NCBI GenBank assembly: GCA_023014365.1
Contig: JAEBUN010000005.1
Location: 62,001-126,000 of the forward strand
DNA length: 64,000 nucleotides
Reading direction: 5' to 3'
Origin: Lepiota brunneoincarnata
Lineage: Eukaryota; Basidiomycota; Agaricomycetes; Agaricales; Agaricaceae
A program made the position numbers and the translations under genes. Shown in pieces: positions 1-11,850 of this stretch. The first letter of the stretch is position 1; every line of letters starts with the position of its first letter. The notes beneath the pieces were generated by a model, which was not told where the DNA came from, made no database searches, and saw only the letters and a program-made list of their open reading frames with translations.

Positions 1-1150
1 TGTTGGATGTATCTAATATTATCCAAATTTTTGGGAATTTATGCGTATTTTTAGCGAATTTTTATGGCTGGATGGTGGCAGGAAGATCAATGGTGGACTG
101 AGCGTGAGAAGCTCAGATGGGCATTGATCCGGATTTGTCAGCAATTGCCAGAATTTCAATGTTTCCAAAGAAATTCCAATTGCTCGACATTCCATCTATT
201 GATTTATTTGCGGATCATTTGGGGGCCATGGTGGAGATGTAAGACACGTGAATCCCAGGTTTGGCGCGAGGGGAATAAGCATATAAGCGGGGATATTGAA
301 TATCATGTACAATATAAAACTGAGTGTTGCACAATATTGTGCCTATTGATTTGCTTCAGGACGTTGAGGACATGTCCACCCATGGGAGGGGTAACATGGG
401 ACTATGCAGCGAAGATTCCAAATAAATGCAGGGCCCTGGGACGAATTTCCTTCAGAATTACAGTGTAATTACGATTTCTCCACAATCTCCCTATTGGTTC
501 TGTTCCAGATTTTTGCGAGGTCTTCGCGATCTGTACCCCAAAGGGCCCCCAAGGTATTGTAGCAATTGAGCGAGTGGATGCCACTCGAAATGCGCTTTTT
601 GCATTTCCCCCTCTGATGGCCATCAGGGGCCATGTCTGATTCCTCAACACCCCACCTATTGATAAATGCCCGTTAAATCAGGGAATTGGAAAGCCTAGGG
701 CCGCTCCCCAATCCCAAATTCACATAGAGAACGAACGCCTCTAGCACTGGGAATACGCCCATCAATATTCCCATCAAAGGGGTTATTCCTCAATGCCCTC
801 TCTATCGATTTGCGTGGTGTTTTCGCCGGAGGGGAGAGCCAGTAGGCCTTCCCTGGCCCCTAAAACATCGTGTTGACCGAGCCACTGTAGCACTCTCCAG
901 ACCCCCTTCTTCCTGAACAAAGATCAATTTATTCCTCAATATTCTTCCTATCAATTTACTTCGTAATTTCGCCTTTGACATCTCACCCCCCACCCCCCCA
1001 GATCCCCAAATTTATAGACTCCCAAACCCCCTCCTTGTTATTGACCCCCTCAACCAGCCAATCAGAAAATATTACAAATGCTGACCAATGCTGACTAAAA
1101 TTTGTCAGCCAGCTATCATCCCAGGCTCGTTGTCCCATTCTCTTATAGAC
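1..1150. repeat. Long direct repeat, copy A (cut by window start)
   Basis: This stretch is clearly similar along its whole length to 4068-5195. Shared landmarks include the open frame starting MAGWW at 64 (MAGEGWW at 4116), a pyrimidine-rich block near 990-1060 and a CCAATCAGAAAATATTA segment near 1058. The 134-codon frame is not kept in full in the other copy (100 codons), so I do not call it a gene. The unit may be a promoter-like or LTR-like non-coding repeat. I cannot assign it to a family. Confidence 0.75.
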
Positions 1151-1159
1151 AAGCTTATG

Positions 1160-1712
1160 CTTGTGTGCCTTCGGCACACATATTTGGGTGACTTTAGCAT
1201 TGTAGGAAGATTTGAGTGAAAAAAAAGTTTTTTGGAAGTCACATGACTTTGTTTACCATTGTTTGTGCATCAGTGAATGGATCACATGATCTTGTTTGAT
1301 GACCTTAGCATTATCTGAATAGATGCCCAGACCCCTCAGCCTGGGCACTTGGAGTATACTAATTGTTTCAGATTATATGATCTTATCTACTGATATTTTA
1401 ATATTTTTAGTATTATCCAAATAGATGCCCAAACCTTTCAGCCTGGGCACTTGGAATATATAATCTACTTGTTTTGAGAGAGATTCAAATTTTTTGAGTC
1501 ACATAACCTTATTTACTGATATTTTGATCATTTTAGCATTATCTAAATAGATGCCTAGACCCTTTGGCCTGGGCACTTGGAGTATGCTAATTGTTTATTA
1601 TATATCTTGAGCAAATAATTTAATGTTATCTGGTATTATCTGAAGCTTAGCATTATCTGAATATTTTATGTTACTCATATCTTAAATACTGCATGAAACT
1701 GACTACAATCCA
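1160..1712. repeat. ~120-bp satellite, left part
   Basis: Degenerate tandem units carry the recurring pieces 'gcattatctgaata' and 'gatgcc.agaccc..cagcctgggcacttgga' (near 1310-1360, 1410-1455 and 1545-1585). The last part, 1640-1712, matches the satellite that continues after the Tc1 insertion at 3321. Confidence 0.7.
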
Positions 1713-1984
1713 TACAGTGACCCACAAAACCGTTCCAATGTTTTGTACTTTTGACTTAAAGTAGTAATAGCTCAGTAAATAAAATAGCTAAATTTGTGAA
1801 TATATTTATAAACATAGCCAAATATGTCATATCTGACCCTGCAAAGTCGCGTTATGTAATACTTCTAAATGAGGCAATTATGAATTTTGTAATCATTTTA
1901 AGTCATTGGAACGGTTTTGTCAATAGTAATTTTTAATACTAATCCAAGCAATCACATGACTCCGTTGATTGTGAATCAACAAGA

Positions 1985-2063
1985 TCATGTGACCACGTGT
2001 CTTTGACATATAAATAGATGTGCTGACAGCCATGTCCCATCATTCTCAACCCCCCTACCTACC
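1985..2063 (+). promoter_or_regulatory. Tc1 transposase promoter region
   Basis: A TATA-like ATATAAATA lies about 50 bp before the ATG at 2064. Upstream are a CACGTG E-box-like site (about 1995) and an inverted repeat of TCACATGA/TCATGTGA type around TTGATTGTGAATCAA. The same layout occurs in copy 2. Promoter function is inferred. Confidence 0.5.
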
Positions 2064-3080
2064 ATGAAGCCATTATCTTCTACTCTAAAGCAAACCATCC
2101 TCTCTTTGCTAAATTCTCATCATTCCTATACTAAAATTGAGGCAATTACTGGTGTTGGGCGCAGTACCATATCCAGGCTAGCCTCTAAAAATTGTTCCAG
2201 CCTTACTAAATCACTTGGAGGACGTCCTTCAAAACTCTCTACCACTAATATTCGGCATGCTATCCATCTTATCTCTGCTGGCAAGGCTGAAACTGCTGTA
2301 GATATAGCCAAATCTCTTGCTCCCATCATTGGGACATCAGTCTCTTCACAGACTGTAGCAAGGCATCTCAAACAGGCAGGAATGAAGGCTGTAGTCAAGC
2401 AAAAAAAGCCTTTACTCTCTGACAAGCATAGGAGGGCTAGGCTGGATTTTGCTCTGACACACCAGCATTGGACTATGGAGGACTGGAAGCTGGTTGTATG
2501 GTCTGATGAGACCAAAATTAATCGTTTGGGGTCAGATGGGAGGAAGTGGGGATGGAAAAAGAAGGGAGAGGGGCTTAGTGAAAGATTGGTCAAGGGAACT
2601 CTGAAGTATGGAGGAGGATCAGTGATGGTTTGGGGCTGTATGCTGTGGGATGGCCCAGGCTATGCAGTGAGGATTGATGGAAGGATGGATGCAGAGTTGT
2701 TTGTGCAAATTTTGGAGGAAGATTTGAAGAAGAGTCTCCAGTGGTACAAGCTTAAACCCCGAGATATTATCTTTCAGCAAGATAATGACCCCAAACACAA
2801 GAGTACACTGGCCAAAGAATGGTTTCAAAAAAATCATTTTAGGCTCCTAACCTGGCCAGCACAGTCACCTGACCTCAATCCCATTGAACACTTATGGGAA
2901 TATGTGAAGAGAAAGTTGGGAGAGTATGAATCTCCTCCCAAGGGTATGGAGGAGTTGTGGCAGAGGGTAGAAAAGGAGTGGGATGCTATTCCAGCTTCTG
3001 AGTGTCAGAAGTTAATTGAAAGTATGCCTAGAAGAGTAGCAGCTGTACTCAAAGCCAGGGGGGGCTACTCTAAGTACTAG
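2064..3080 (+). CDS. Tc1-type transposase (DD34E), intact
   Basis: The 338-residue protein should catalyse cut-and-paste transposition by binding the terminal inverted repeats and inserting at TA. The N-terminal ~110 residues form helix-turn-helix DNA-binding regions (for example VGRSTISRLA at 32-41), joined by a GGRPSK GRPR-like hook at 52-57. The DDE core follows: D148 in WSDETKI, D240 in QQDNDPKH and E275 in PDLNPIEHLW, with exactly 34 residues between the last two, which defines the Tc1 group. No stop or frameshift is seen. It starts at the first ATG after the TATA box and needs no intron. The copy at 13760-14776 differs at only four residues (33, 154, 183, 226). Activity is plausible but unproven. 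Confidence 0.96.
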   Translation: MKPLSSTLKQTILSLLNSHHSYTKIEAITGVGRSTISRLASKNCSSLTKSLGGRPSKLSTTNIRHAIHLISAGKAETAVDIAKSLAPIIGTSVSSQTVARHLKQAGMKAVVKQKKPLLSDKHRRARLDFALTHQHWTMEDWKLVVWSDETKINRLGSDGRKWGWKKKGEGLSERLVKGTLKYGGGSVMVWGCMLWDGPGYAVRIDGRMDAELFVQILEEDLKKSLQWYKLKPRDIIFQQDNDPKHKSTLAKEWFQKNHFRLLTWPAQSPDLNPIEHLWEYVKRKLGEYESPPKGMEELWQRVEKEWDAIPASECQKLIESMPRRVAAVLKARGGYSKY

Positions 3081-3320
3081 AAATAATAGGATAGCCTAGT
3101 ATAATATGTCATTGACAAAACCGTTCCAATGACTTAAAATGATTACAAAATTCATAATTGCCTAATTTGGAAGTATTACATGACGCAACTTTGCAGAGTC
3201 AGATATGACATATTTGGCTATGTTTATAAATATATTCACAAATATGGCTATTTTATTTACTGAGCTATTACTACTTTAAGTCAAAAGTACAAAACATTGG
3301 AACGGTTTTGTGGGTCACTG

Positions 3321-4020
3321 TACCTTATTTTCCATCATAATCTAGGATTTTCTGAATATGTCATATCACTTATATCTTGAACACAGTATGAAGCTGACCA
3401 CAATACATGCCTTCAGCATGCATGTGTAGTCACTTTCCATTGTAATCTAGCATTGTCTGAATATGTTATATTACTTATATTTTGAACACAGTATGAAACT
3501 GACCACAATCCATGCCTTTGGCATGCATGTGTGGTCAATTTCCATTGCAATCTAGCATTGTCTGAATATGTTATGTTACTTATATCATGAACACAGCAGG
3601 AAACTGACCATAATCCATGCCTTTGGTATGCATGTGTGATCAATTTCCATTGCAATCTAGCATTATCTGAATATGTTATACTACTTATATCTTGAATACA
3701 GCATGAAAATGACCACAATCCATGCCTTTGGTACATATGTATGTGTAGTCACTTTCCAATGCAATTTAGCATTATCTGAATATCTTATGTTACTTATATT
3801 TTAAACACAGTATGAAACTAACTACAATCCATGCTGTTGGCATGCATGTGTAGTTACTTTCCATCACAATTTACCATTATCCTGATCTTAGTATTGATTA
3901 TATCAATTTACTTTGCATTTCTCTCACCTGTAACTGAGCAGTTAGATTTATCTTTAATTTATTTCTAATTTTCCTGAATTTTTACGATTATCTTTATGGT
4001 TTTATTTGCTATTTACGATG
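3321..4020. repeat. ~122-bp satellite, right part
   Basis: About five tandem units of roughly 122 bp each contain 'gaaactgaccacaatccatgcctttgg', 'catgtgtggtcaatttccattgcaatct' and 'agcattatctgaatatgttat'. The fortuitous minus-strand 107-codon frame (3413-3736) is periodic because of the repeat and is not a gene. The array is continuous with 1640-1712 once the Tc1 element is removed. Confidence 0.85.
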
Positions 4021-4067
4021 ATTTTGGATATATTGGTTGGTCTTGTTTAACAATAAGTATTCTTTTG

Positions 4068-5195
4068 TTATTCTCCGAATTTCCACGAATTTAAGCGTAT
4101 TTTTAGCGAATTTTTATGGCTGGAGAGGGATGGTGGCAGGAAGATCAATGGTGGACTGAGCGTGAGAAGCTCAGGTGGGCATTGATCCGGATATGTCAGC
4201 AATTGCCAGATTTTCCATGTTTCCAAAGAAATTCCGATTGCTCGACATTCCACCTGTCGATTTATTTGCAGATTTCTTGCGGGCCATGGTGGAGATGTAG
4301 GACACGTGACCCCCAGGTTTGGCGCGAGGGGAATGAGTATATGAGTGGGGATATTGAATATCATGTACAACAGAAATCTGAGTATTGTACAATATTGTTC
4401 CTATTGATTTGGACCTGAACTTTGAGGGTATGTGCACCCAAATATGGGGTAACATGTGCCAAAGGAGCGAAAATTTAGAATAATTGCAGGGCCCTGGGAT
4501 GAATTTCCCTGTAAATTACAGTGTAATTACTATTCCTCCACATTCTCCCTATTGATTCTGTTCCAGATTTTCGCGAAGTCTTTGCAATTTGTACCCCAAA
4601 TGGGCACCAAAGTATTGTAGCAATTGAGCCAGTGAAAGCCACTCAAATGCGCTTTTTGCATTTTCCCCTCTGATGGGCCATCAAAGCCCATGTCCAATTG
4701 CTCAACATTCCACCTATTAATAAATACTCGTTAAATCAGAGGACCGCCATGCCTATAGCCGCTCCCCAATCCCAAAGTTACATTGCAACCAAACGCCTCT
4801 GGCACTGGGAATACCCCCATCAATATTCCCATCAAAGGTGTTATTCCTCGGTGTTCTCTCTATTGATTCGCTTTGCGTCTTCGCGAAAAGGGAAGGCCAG
4901 TGTGCCCCAATCGGAATCCCAAGTATCATTGTTATTGAACCATTTCCCAACCCTCTAAAGACACCTCTTCCCCCACAAAGATCAATTTATTCCTCATCAT
5001 TCTTCCTATCAACTTGCTTCGTAATTTCGCCGTTCACATCCTGCTATCCACCCCCCGGATCCCCAGGTTTATAGGCCCCCAAACCGCCTCCTTGCCATTG
5101 ACCCTCCCAGCCAGCCAATCAGAAAATATTATGTCAGAACTGACTAAGCTGAGTCATCCCCCCATCATCCCACGGCCTTGTCCCATTCTCTATAA
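4068..5195. repeat. Long direct repeat, copy B
   Basis: This is the second copy of the unit at 1-1150, including the MAGEGWWQEDQWW frame at 4116-4418 and the CCAATCAGAAAATATTA segment near 5115. With the 1.6-kb Tc1 removed, the spacing between the two copies is about 2.4 kb, so the arrangement is (1.1-kb unit + satellite) followed by a second unit. Confidence 0.75.
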
Positions 5196-5255
5196 GAAGA
5201 TTATATCTACAGCTATGATATCCTGTCTAATATTTTAGCATATAAATAAAGGATA

Positions 5256-6116
5256 CAGTAGCTGCCTAAACCTTTCCAATATTCTCCAGATCTCAACTAT
5301 TCCTTGAATAGCTCTAGATATACTAAAGCTAGAGATCTCATATTTTAAATATATATACCCCTATATCTTATCTACTAATTTATATAGTAATAATTACATA
5401 ATATTCTATATTTAGAGGTTAATGAATTAAACAATATTTATAGTATATTGGAAAGGTTTTGGAACTCTTAATATATAATCACACGATTTTGTTTAATGTA
5501 ATCAAATAAATGCAAATAAAATCATGTGACTCTATAGGATAGTGTATATATATAGGTACTCACTTCCCATGCTTACACCAACTCCCCAACCTACCATACT
5601 CTACTATAAGATCACTTTCTACTACTTAGATCAACCACATTTTCTCTCTCCTTGACAAGAGGATTTCTGCTACCCAAATCTCTTCTACTATAGGCTCAGA
5701 CCTTAGTATGATATCCAGACTTTGCTTCAAACATTGATCAACACTCTCCAAGTCTGTTGGTAACTGTCCATCCAAGCTTTTCTCCTATAGTATCTGCTAT
5801 GCTATCAAACTCATCACCTTCTAAAAAGCTGATAATACTGTTCAGGTTACCAAATCACTTCAATGCATGACCCAGCAATCTCTTTCTACCAATACAGTTT
5901 GTAAGGTATTGAAAAGAGCTGGAAGGAAAGCTGTAGTCAAAGTAAAACAACTTTTTCTCAGCTTGGTTCACCAGCAAAAGAGGATGGAGTGGGCTAAGAA
6001 ACATGTCAACTGGACTTTGGAAGACTGGAAGAGGGTAGTTTGGTCAGATGAAACTAAAATCAATCATTTGGGATTAGATGGAAGACATTGAGTTTGGAAA
6101 AGAGGGTCAGAAATAA
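5256..6116 (+). mobile_element. Truncated Tc1 relic, second family
   Basis: It starts CAGTAGCTGCCTAAACC after TA (5254-5255). The outer motif is echoed by an inverted inner motif at 5447-5460, as in the intact elements. The layout of leader, short promoter and transposase fragment is kept, but sequence homology stops near 6116, so about half of the gene and the right end are missing. Confidence 0.75.
5867..6091 (+). pseudogene. Tc1 transposase fragment
   Basis: The 74-codon piece corresponds to residues ~95-160 of the intact transposase. It ends in the first catalytic block, where WSDETKINHLG is readable, and then meets a TGA. The N-terminal HTH part upstream (5590-5860) is still recognisable by position but full of stops and shifts. 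It cannot encode an active enzyme. Confidence 0.8.
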
Positions 6117-6897
6117 GGTGTGACACAGATATGGGTAACATCATGAGTATCTGGTCACAAGTAGCCTCAGGTATGGGTATGGGTTGGAAATTCTTATACC
6201 TATACAACACTATACCCTTTACTCACAGGTTCATGGATTTTGCATATCTCACTTAGCAATTATCTATTGAAACTTTTTTATTCTTGTAGGTACTGATTTC
6301 TGACTGAACTGCTTGTTGCTATCTAGACTGATTGTTTACTAGGGCCATGAGAAATTTATCCATTCATTTGTTTGATCAAACTTGAAGACCCAAGCACTGG
6401 AGCCTCTAGCAGTACAGCCCTTATGGGCCTACACAATCTCATTGAGGTTAATGACAAAAAACAAGATCTGGCTTGGCTATTTAAAGGTGAGCAGATTTCC
6501 TTCTCTTTTTTTTACTCGACCAATGATTTCAACAAAGTCTTCAGTAAAGTCATTGCATTCATCACTTCAATCTACCTTGTTCTTGTTATCCAATATAGCA
6601 AGAACTAGTGCAAAGGCAATTAGGCATAGTATCAAATGCATCAAGAAAGATGCTAGTGCAATTGCTCAACTTCTTAAGTGGACAAAACATGTCCTATCCA
6701 ACATTTCATCTCTGGTTGTTAGTGATAAGGAAGATAACCCAGGTACTGAAGATTGAGCCAGCACCAAGATGAATGAATTACCAGATATTATCAAGATTGG
6801 GTCAAATGATAAGATCATAGATACCCTTGAGAATGATCTTGGTATGTCCATTTTCTATTCTACCATTGCTATCTCATTCATTTCAATTTGTAGTGAC
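6117..6897. other. No intact gene; decayed coding-like sequence
   Basis: A plus-strand stretch (6372-6760) reads like old exons, for example GLHNLIEVNDKKQDLAWLFK followed by a possible GTGAGC donor, but frames break repeatedly. I recognise no family. Confidence 0.35.
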
Positions 6898-7255
6898 TGT
6901 CAGGGAACTACCCCTGATGGTAGGTTACTCTATCCCAAGTGATCACCCATTGGTCTCAGCCCTCTGGCTGCCTTGGGGTTCCCTGAGCATTGTCTAGCTC
7001 AGGCATCCTGAGGGATCATGGCCCAGGGTATCTTGGACCTTACCTTGACACTCTCATCTCCTTTATCACTGTATGTATATACATATTCTATTCTTGTACA
7101 ATGTTTATTGTTAGTTGTGCAGTATCATCTGATTGCTGTAGCCATAGTGATCTGGTCTGTGCACAGACTGCTATGTATAAATATGTAGCACAAGTAAGGA
7201 TTGCAATCCCCATTCAAATATTATTTGGGTTTTAGGCTTATTCATTCCCCTAACA
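6898..7255 (+). mobile_element. LTR-like remnant
   Basis: It begins TGTCAGGG and ends CCCCTAACA. Its second half resembles the better-preserved solo LTR at 13002-13330 (shared 'ggtctgtgcaca...ctatgta..taaata'). The flanking 5-mers do not match, so the boundaries or target duplication have decayed. Confidence 0.5.
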
Positions 7256-7729
7256 CTTGTTGTGTTTTGTGATGTTATTGCTGCTGTATCAAAGAAGAGC
7301 AAGTAGGACTCTTTAGAACATTTTGTAGTACCTGTAAGCTTATTCCCCTTGTGAACTGAGAGCTAAACACCTACAATTTTGCAATAACTATAGGTTTCAT
7401 ATCTATATCTGTGATTTTTCCACTGTACCTACAGATTAACATATGTATCTGTAATCTATCATGGTGTATGTGTACCCTTAACCATAAGGGTGACCTGGTT
7501 GCCACATTGTGTTGGCTGAGCAGAGAGAAACCTTAGAGAATCAAGTAAGGTTTCTCCAAGCTCACCTACACTACTTATACTACCTGCTGTAAGGTCCAAG
7601 TTGAGTAATCTACTCTGCATAAATGGCTGTGAGGTGTCAGGGATGCCTAAAGTAAGTATAGTTGGGAATGGGCTCAGGATAGGGTTGTGCACACCAGTGA
7701 GGGTTCACATCTATGTCAGAGGGGTGTAG
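7256..7729. other. No recognisable gene
   Basis: AT-rich, CG-poor sequence with no frame above 80 codons that looks coding. Confidence 0.4.
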
Positions 7730-7734
7730 GAGGG

Positions 7735-7920
7735 AATTCTGAGTGCTGGGGTGCTAGGGGACAGATTTCCAGGCCCAGGAAGGCTGGAAATTGGATTTCT
7801 GAATGCAGGAGGGCTGGGAGTCAGATTTCCGAGCATTGGGAGGCTGGAAATTGCATTTCTGAGTGCAGGGAGGTTGGGGGTTGGATTTCTGAAGGTAGGA
7901 AGTCTGGGGATCGGAATTCC
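7735..7920. repeat. 30-bp minisatellite
   Basis: About six degenerate 30-bp units of the type 'aggctggaaattggatttctgaatgcagg' are present. Because 30 is divisible by three, the plus frame 7687-8019 shows a 10-residue periodicity (KAGNWISECR, RAGSQISEHW, EAGNCISECR). This is most simply a by-product of the DNA repeat and not a gene. Confidence 0.8.
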
Positions 7921-9020
7921 AAATTTGTAGTTGTGGGCAATGATCCAGAGTTTCCCTTACAGATATGGTGTTTGAGGGTACAGGTTAGGGAAGAGAGATA
8001 TATAACATATGAGTCATAATGGAGGAGCATAACAGGTTTAAGGGTTTAAGGTTAGGAATGTATATAACATACAAGTTGTAATAGAGGGGTGCAATGGGTC
8101 ATTGGGGTTTCCAACTACCTACTTGTTTCATCTTATAAAAGACTCATCAGGCACATGATGTCCATCAGATACCTATCATCCAATTAATAGCCATGATAGC
8201 AGTATCAATTGTGATCCTTATCAATCAATAAGAATCTCTGGAACATATTATATAATCCCCTGATAATCAGTGAAAATAGATTAAATAACTTACTATTGAC
8301 TTTTGCAAAACTTACCATACTAACTTTAGCACATGTATTGGTGCTGAGAAAAGTCACATGACCATGGGAATGTGCATATGTCATCAGGCTATATTACCTG
8401 GTCAGGCCAGAGTAAGGCCATCACATGATCACACACAAAGTCAGCAAGTTGCACAAGGTCCAAGCATGGGAAGCTTGAGAAAACTGGCACCAGAGACATA
8501 AATACTTGGATGCAGGATACTTACCTTAGGTGGCTATCCTTCTTATGGGGCTGCTAGAGGACACCTTGCCTGATGCTGACAGATATTAGGGGAACTCAAG
8601 GGTTGAGTTAGGGTTCATAGTCCAGCATAGTCCAGGGTCTTGGATTGCAGGCTGTGGAGGGAAGAGTGTGGAGGGAAGGGTGTGGAGGGAAGGGTGTGAA
8701 CTCTGGAGACAAGGATGTTAGGTGGGAGGATGAGGTGTAGGTGTGTAGGTGTACAGTAGAGTACAGGATAAGAGAGTACAGGAAGGAAGGCACAAGGAAG
8801 CAGAGTGTAAGGTGTGCAGAAGATACTGTAGGTAGATTCAAGTTGATCTAAATGAGGGGACTACACAGTGGAACAGATGTATGTATAATGCAAGAAATTC
8901 CAATATAAATTCAGGAAATGCTTCAATTGTCATAGGAAAAAATGGGTTGGATTTGTATGGATGAGGTGGTTTGGATAGTACTAGATGTAACTTACTTTGT
9001 GGATGATAAGTTGTGCTGTG
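7921..9020. other. No gene; short minisatellite at 8645-8700
   Basis: I see no supported coding sequence. A small tandem of 'tgtggagggaaggg' (14 bp, about 3-4 copies) lies at 8651-8697. Confidence 0.5.
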
Positions 9021-9024
9021 CATG

Positions 9025-9480
9025 AAGGTATGAAATAAATGATAAGTCAATGCAATATTCTGTGGTTGTACCCACTACCTGGCTCATCTATAACAAGTAA
9101 TGCTGTAAATTGCCTTACAAAATAAGAGATAAATCAGTATGATATTCTGTGGTCTTCAAGTTATCATGGACAAAGTGTTAGTGTACTCACCTCAGTAAGA
9201 TGACTTCAATAGGCATAATCAAGACCTGGTTCATCTATGACAAGTAGTGCTGTGAATTACTGGGTGACATCAATGATAAATCAATAAAATATTCTGTGCT
9301 ATGTCAATTGTTGTAGATGAAGATTTATATATTTATCTCAGTGAGATAATTTCAATGAGTATGAACACAAGCTGACTCATCTAGGACAAGTAACATTGTG
9401 AATTCTAACAGATATATATACACCCAAGTTCATCTATGACAAGTAGTGCAGTGAACCACTGTGGTCATCCAAGGTTGTGC
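9025..9480. repeat. Degenerate tandem repeat, ~160 bp
   Basis: Units recur with the pieces 'tcatctatgacaagtagtgctgtgaatt', 'gataaatcaat.aaatattctgtg' and 'ctcagtgagata.tttcaat' at about 9085, 9230 and 9375. A related 'tcatct.ggacaag' core occurs again in the 42-kb array. Confidence 0.65.
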
Positions 9481-11539
9481 ATTGTTGTGTGAAATGAGAG
9501 ATTGCACTCATATTGGCTCCACATACATAAGCCAACTGCTCCATAATGAATTAGTGCATTATCATCCAGTAGGTGAGCAAATGTGGAATTGAGAAACCTA
9601 TGAGAATGGTTAGCTTAGAATGAGGGTGCTGAAGCATATTATTATACCTTCACAGAATGTTCTGCTGTAGGAGCCAGTTCTCCTCCAGCACCAGTGTACT
9701 CAATAATATGAGCCAGGTTGTCCTCAACCTTCACAACCTATCCTGTCTGACTGTGGTTGGAGCTACTAATTTCAATAGTTATAAAGTTCCCTACTTTGAT
9801 ATACTTACACAAATCTACCCAAGGTATGCTGAGAATACCCTTGCCTGTAGTAAGGTCAACTTTGATGTGCTTGCATTCCACCAGTGTGATGCAGCCTCAT
9901 TTATTGGTAGATTTCAACATAACTTCCTTGTTGTTATCAAAAATCCATTCCAGGGGCAGGGAGAAGGTCACAGTGAGAATGCTGGGATGTTGGGTTTAGT
10001 GGAAAAGGTTGAAATGGGTGGTGGGGATATGGATGGCAGTTGTAGAAATTGAATGATGGTCAAAGTCCTTGCAAATGAGGCCATATTTGAATCTAGCATT
10101 GTTGTGATAGTAGATAGCATCCTTAACCTTGGAAAGTTTGATCCCATAGCATGCCTTGAGGGAAACATGTTATCAGAATTCCCTTATCAGAAGCCTCTCC
10201 AGAAGGAACTCTTATCAGAAGTACTAAGTATATAAATAGATAGAAGAACTGTCACTCTGAAACAATTAGAAGTGTACATCAGAACAATCTATAATTAGAT
10301 AGATAAGACTCTGACTCAGTATAACTCACCTTACCTAGGTCCAGATATATATAATAGGAGCACAGCCATATACAGTAGTATATAAGGGTATTGTACTGTA
10401 CCTTGTATCCTTAGTGTTATAAAGTTCCTTGCCTCCTATACCTCTTTGCCATAACTGGCTGGACTATAGTGCATCTGTTGTCTCTTGCCTCAAATGCTGT
10501 GCTACTCAAGAGCAAACCCCTAGCCCAGGTAACAAAACAGAGTTGAATAAGGCAGGGTATCAAAACTAGGGTAACACCCCACTCTTCTACTGCCATCATC
10601 TACCTGATATCTCCTTTGTATGTTCCCCTACATACTCACACCTATGTCCTAACCATTGATTGAGGCATAGGATCTTGCCACTACAGAGTCTTCTTCTAGT
10701 CTTGTGGATTGACTTTGTTCTCAATGATACCGTTGTGATGAGTGTAATGAACACCAAGTGCCTTCTCTAGGAGGGAGAGCAGATTTTTGTTCATGCTGGC
10801 TTCAATGGAAACATAGCCATGCATTAAGCTGGTTATGAAGGCTAAGAGTATTTCATACTTCAGAGCTGCCATCTGAAGAAGAAAGAAAACAAGTCCTTCC
10901 TCCATCCCATACTAGGGGGATTGTGAATCCATGAGTTGTGAAGCTTGAGTGAATGGTGAAAGAGACTTACTCTGCAAGATATTCACCAGAGCAGATGTGT
11001 GGCTAGCTCTGGATCTCTCATAAGTTTCTCTTCCTGGGTAGTCTTGTGTTTGGAGCACTCTCAAAGTAAAGCCAGAGGCATGGCTTGCAAGATATTTGTT
11101 GCTGAAGAGCTTTTGCTTTGTATGTAGCATTTGGAGATGCATTTCAATAAATCATTGAGGTGTCCTCTATCATCATCAGAGTCACAGTTGGCATTGATCT
11201 CCCTGTAGGACATATAGTTGTTGCCAACATTGTTATCTTGGAGGTCTTGTGGACTTGAGTCAGTAGATATTGGAAGCAATTGGGATGATGTACCTATATC
11301 TTGCTCCTCCTCCTCCTCCTCACTGGAGGAATCATGGTCTGCATCCCAAGCCTTAATATCTACAAAGTGCTGATTGTTGGTAGGGATCTATTTCAGGGTC
11401 ATGAGCATTTTTCGTGGATCTGGTACAGTCATTGCAGTGTTGAGCACCAGTATGTTCATCAATGTCTTAACCTAGCTTTTGTCCTCAATGTGTCTTTATT
11501 TTTTATTTTTTTTCTAAATGCCATTCCAGAGAGGCATGC
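9481..11539. other. Unrecognised, weakly coding-like region
   Basis: A plus-strand frame of 131 codons (9657-10052) is the longest. It has no motif I recognise and no conserved neighbour. Short frames on both strands at 10400-11300 are broken. A (tcc)n run encodes a poly-Leu stretch near 11300. I can support no gene here. Confidence 0.3.
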
Positions 11540-11850
11540 AGCCATTTCATGTCTTAGCAAGGTGCACTATTTTTATATGCTATACTACAGGGCTGTCTAC
11601 AAGAAGATTGATTAATGGATACTTACCATGATGGGGTGATGGTGGTATTGCAAAAAGTGTGAAAGCATGGGAATGATGGTGACTGGCTGTTGATGAGGGT
11701 TGAGAGTTTGGATGTCAGGTATATTGGGGGTATAGGTTGCTGGTTGCCAGTTATTTGGTAGGGTGTTTGGCTACTGAGCATACCCACCTTGTTTGTCAAT
11801 AGCCCTTGGATTGTTTGTTCGTTAGGCTATTGCCAAATAACACTGCTGAA
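11540..11850. repeat. Dispersed repeat, copy 1
   Basis: It shares 'gggctgt.ta..agaagatt', a run around 'gatgagggttgagagtttggatgtcaggtata' and 'caccttgtttgt.aatagccctt' with 15175-15480 and partly with 16610-16770. Confidence 0.6.

Larger units (their letters stand above)
1715..3320 (+). mobile_element. Intact Tc1/mariner transposon, copy 1
   Basis: A 1606-bp element is flanked by TA (1713-1714 and 3321-3322), the target duplication expected of Tc1/mariner. The terminal inverted repeats are about 208 bp (1715-1922 and 3113-3320) and start CAGTGACCCACAAAACC. It contains a full-length DD34E transposase. The insertion splits a satellite array that resumes directly on the other side. Copy 2 at 13411-15016 has the same length and is nearly identical, so the family moved recently. 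Confidence 0.97.

Noticed and set aside
2126..2593. 155-codon minus frame in the Tc1 gene (also 13822-14211 and 34386-34853)
   Set aside because: It is the antisense shadow of the transposase. It recurs in every copy only because the sense strand is conserved.
3413..3736. 107-codon minus frame with internal repeats
   Set aside because: It is periodic only because it lies in the ~122-bp satellite. No homologous gene is suggested.
3321..4020. Regular repeats resembling a CRISPR array
   Set aside because: The units are directly adjacent with no unique spacers, and the genome is eukaryotic.
1..5195. An LTR retrotransposon with the 1.1-kb repeats as LTRs
   Set aside because: Between the copies there is only satellite and Tc1. 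No gag or pol traces, and no TG...CA ends with target duplication were found.
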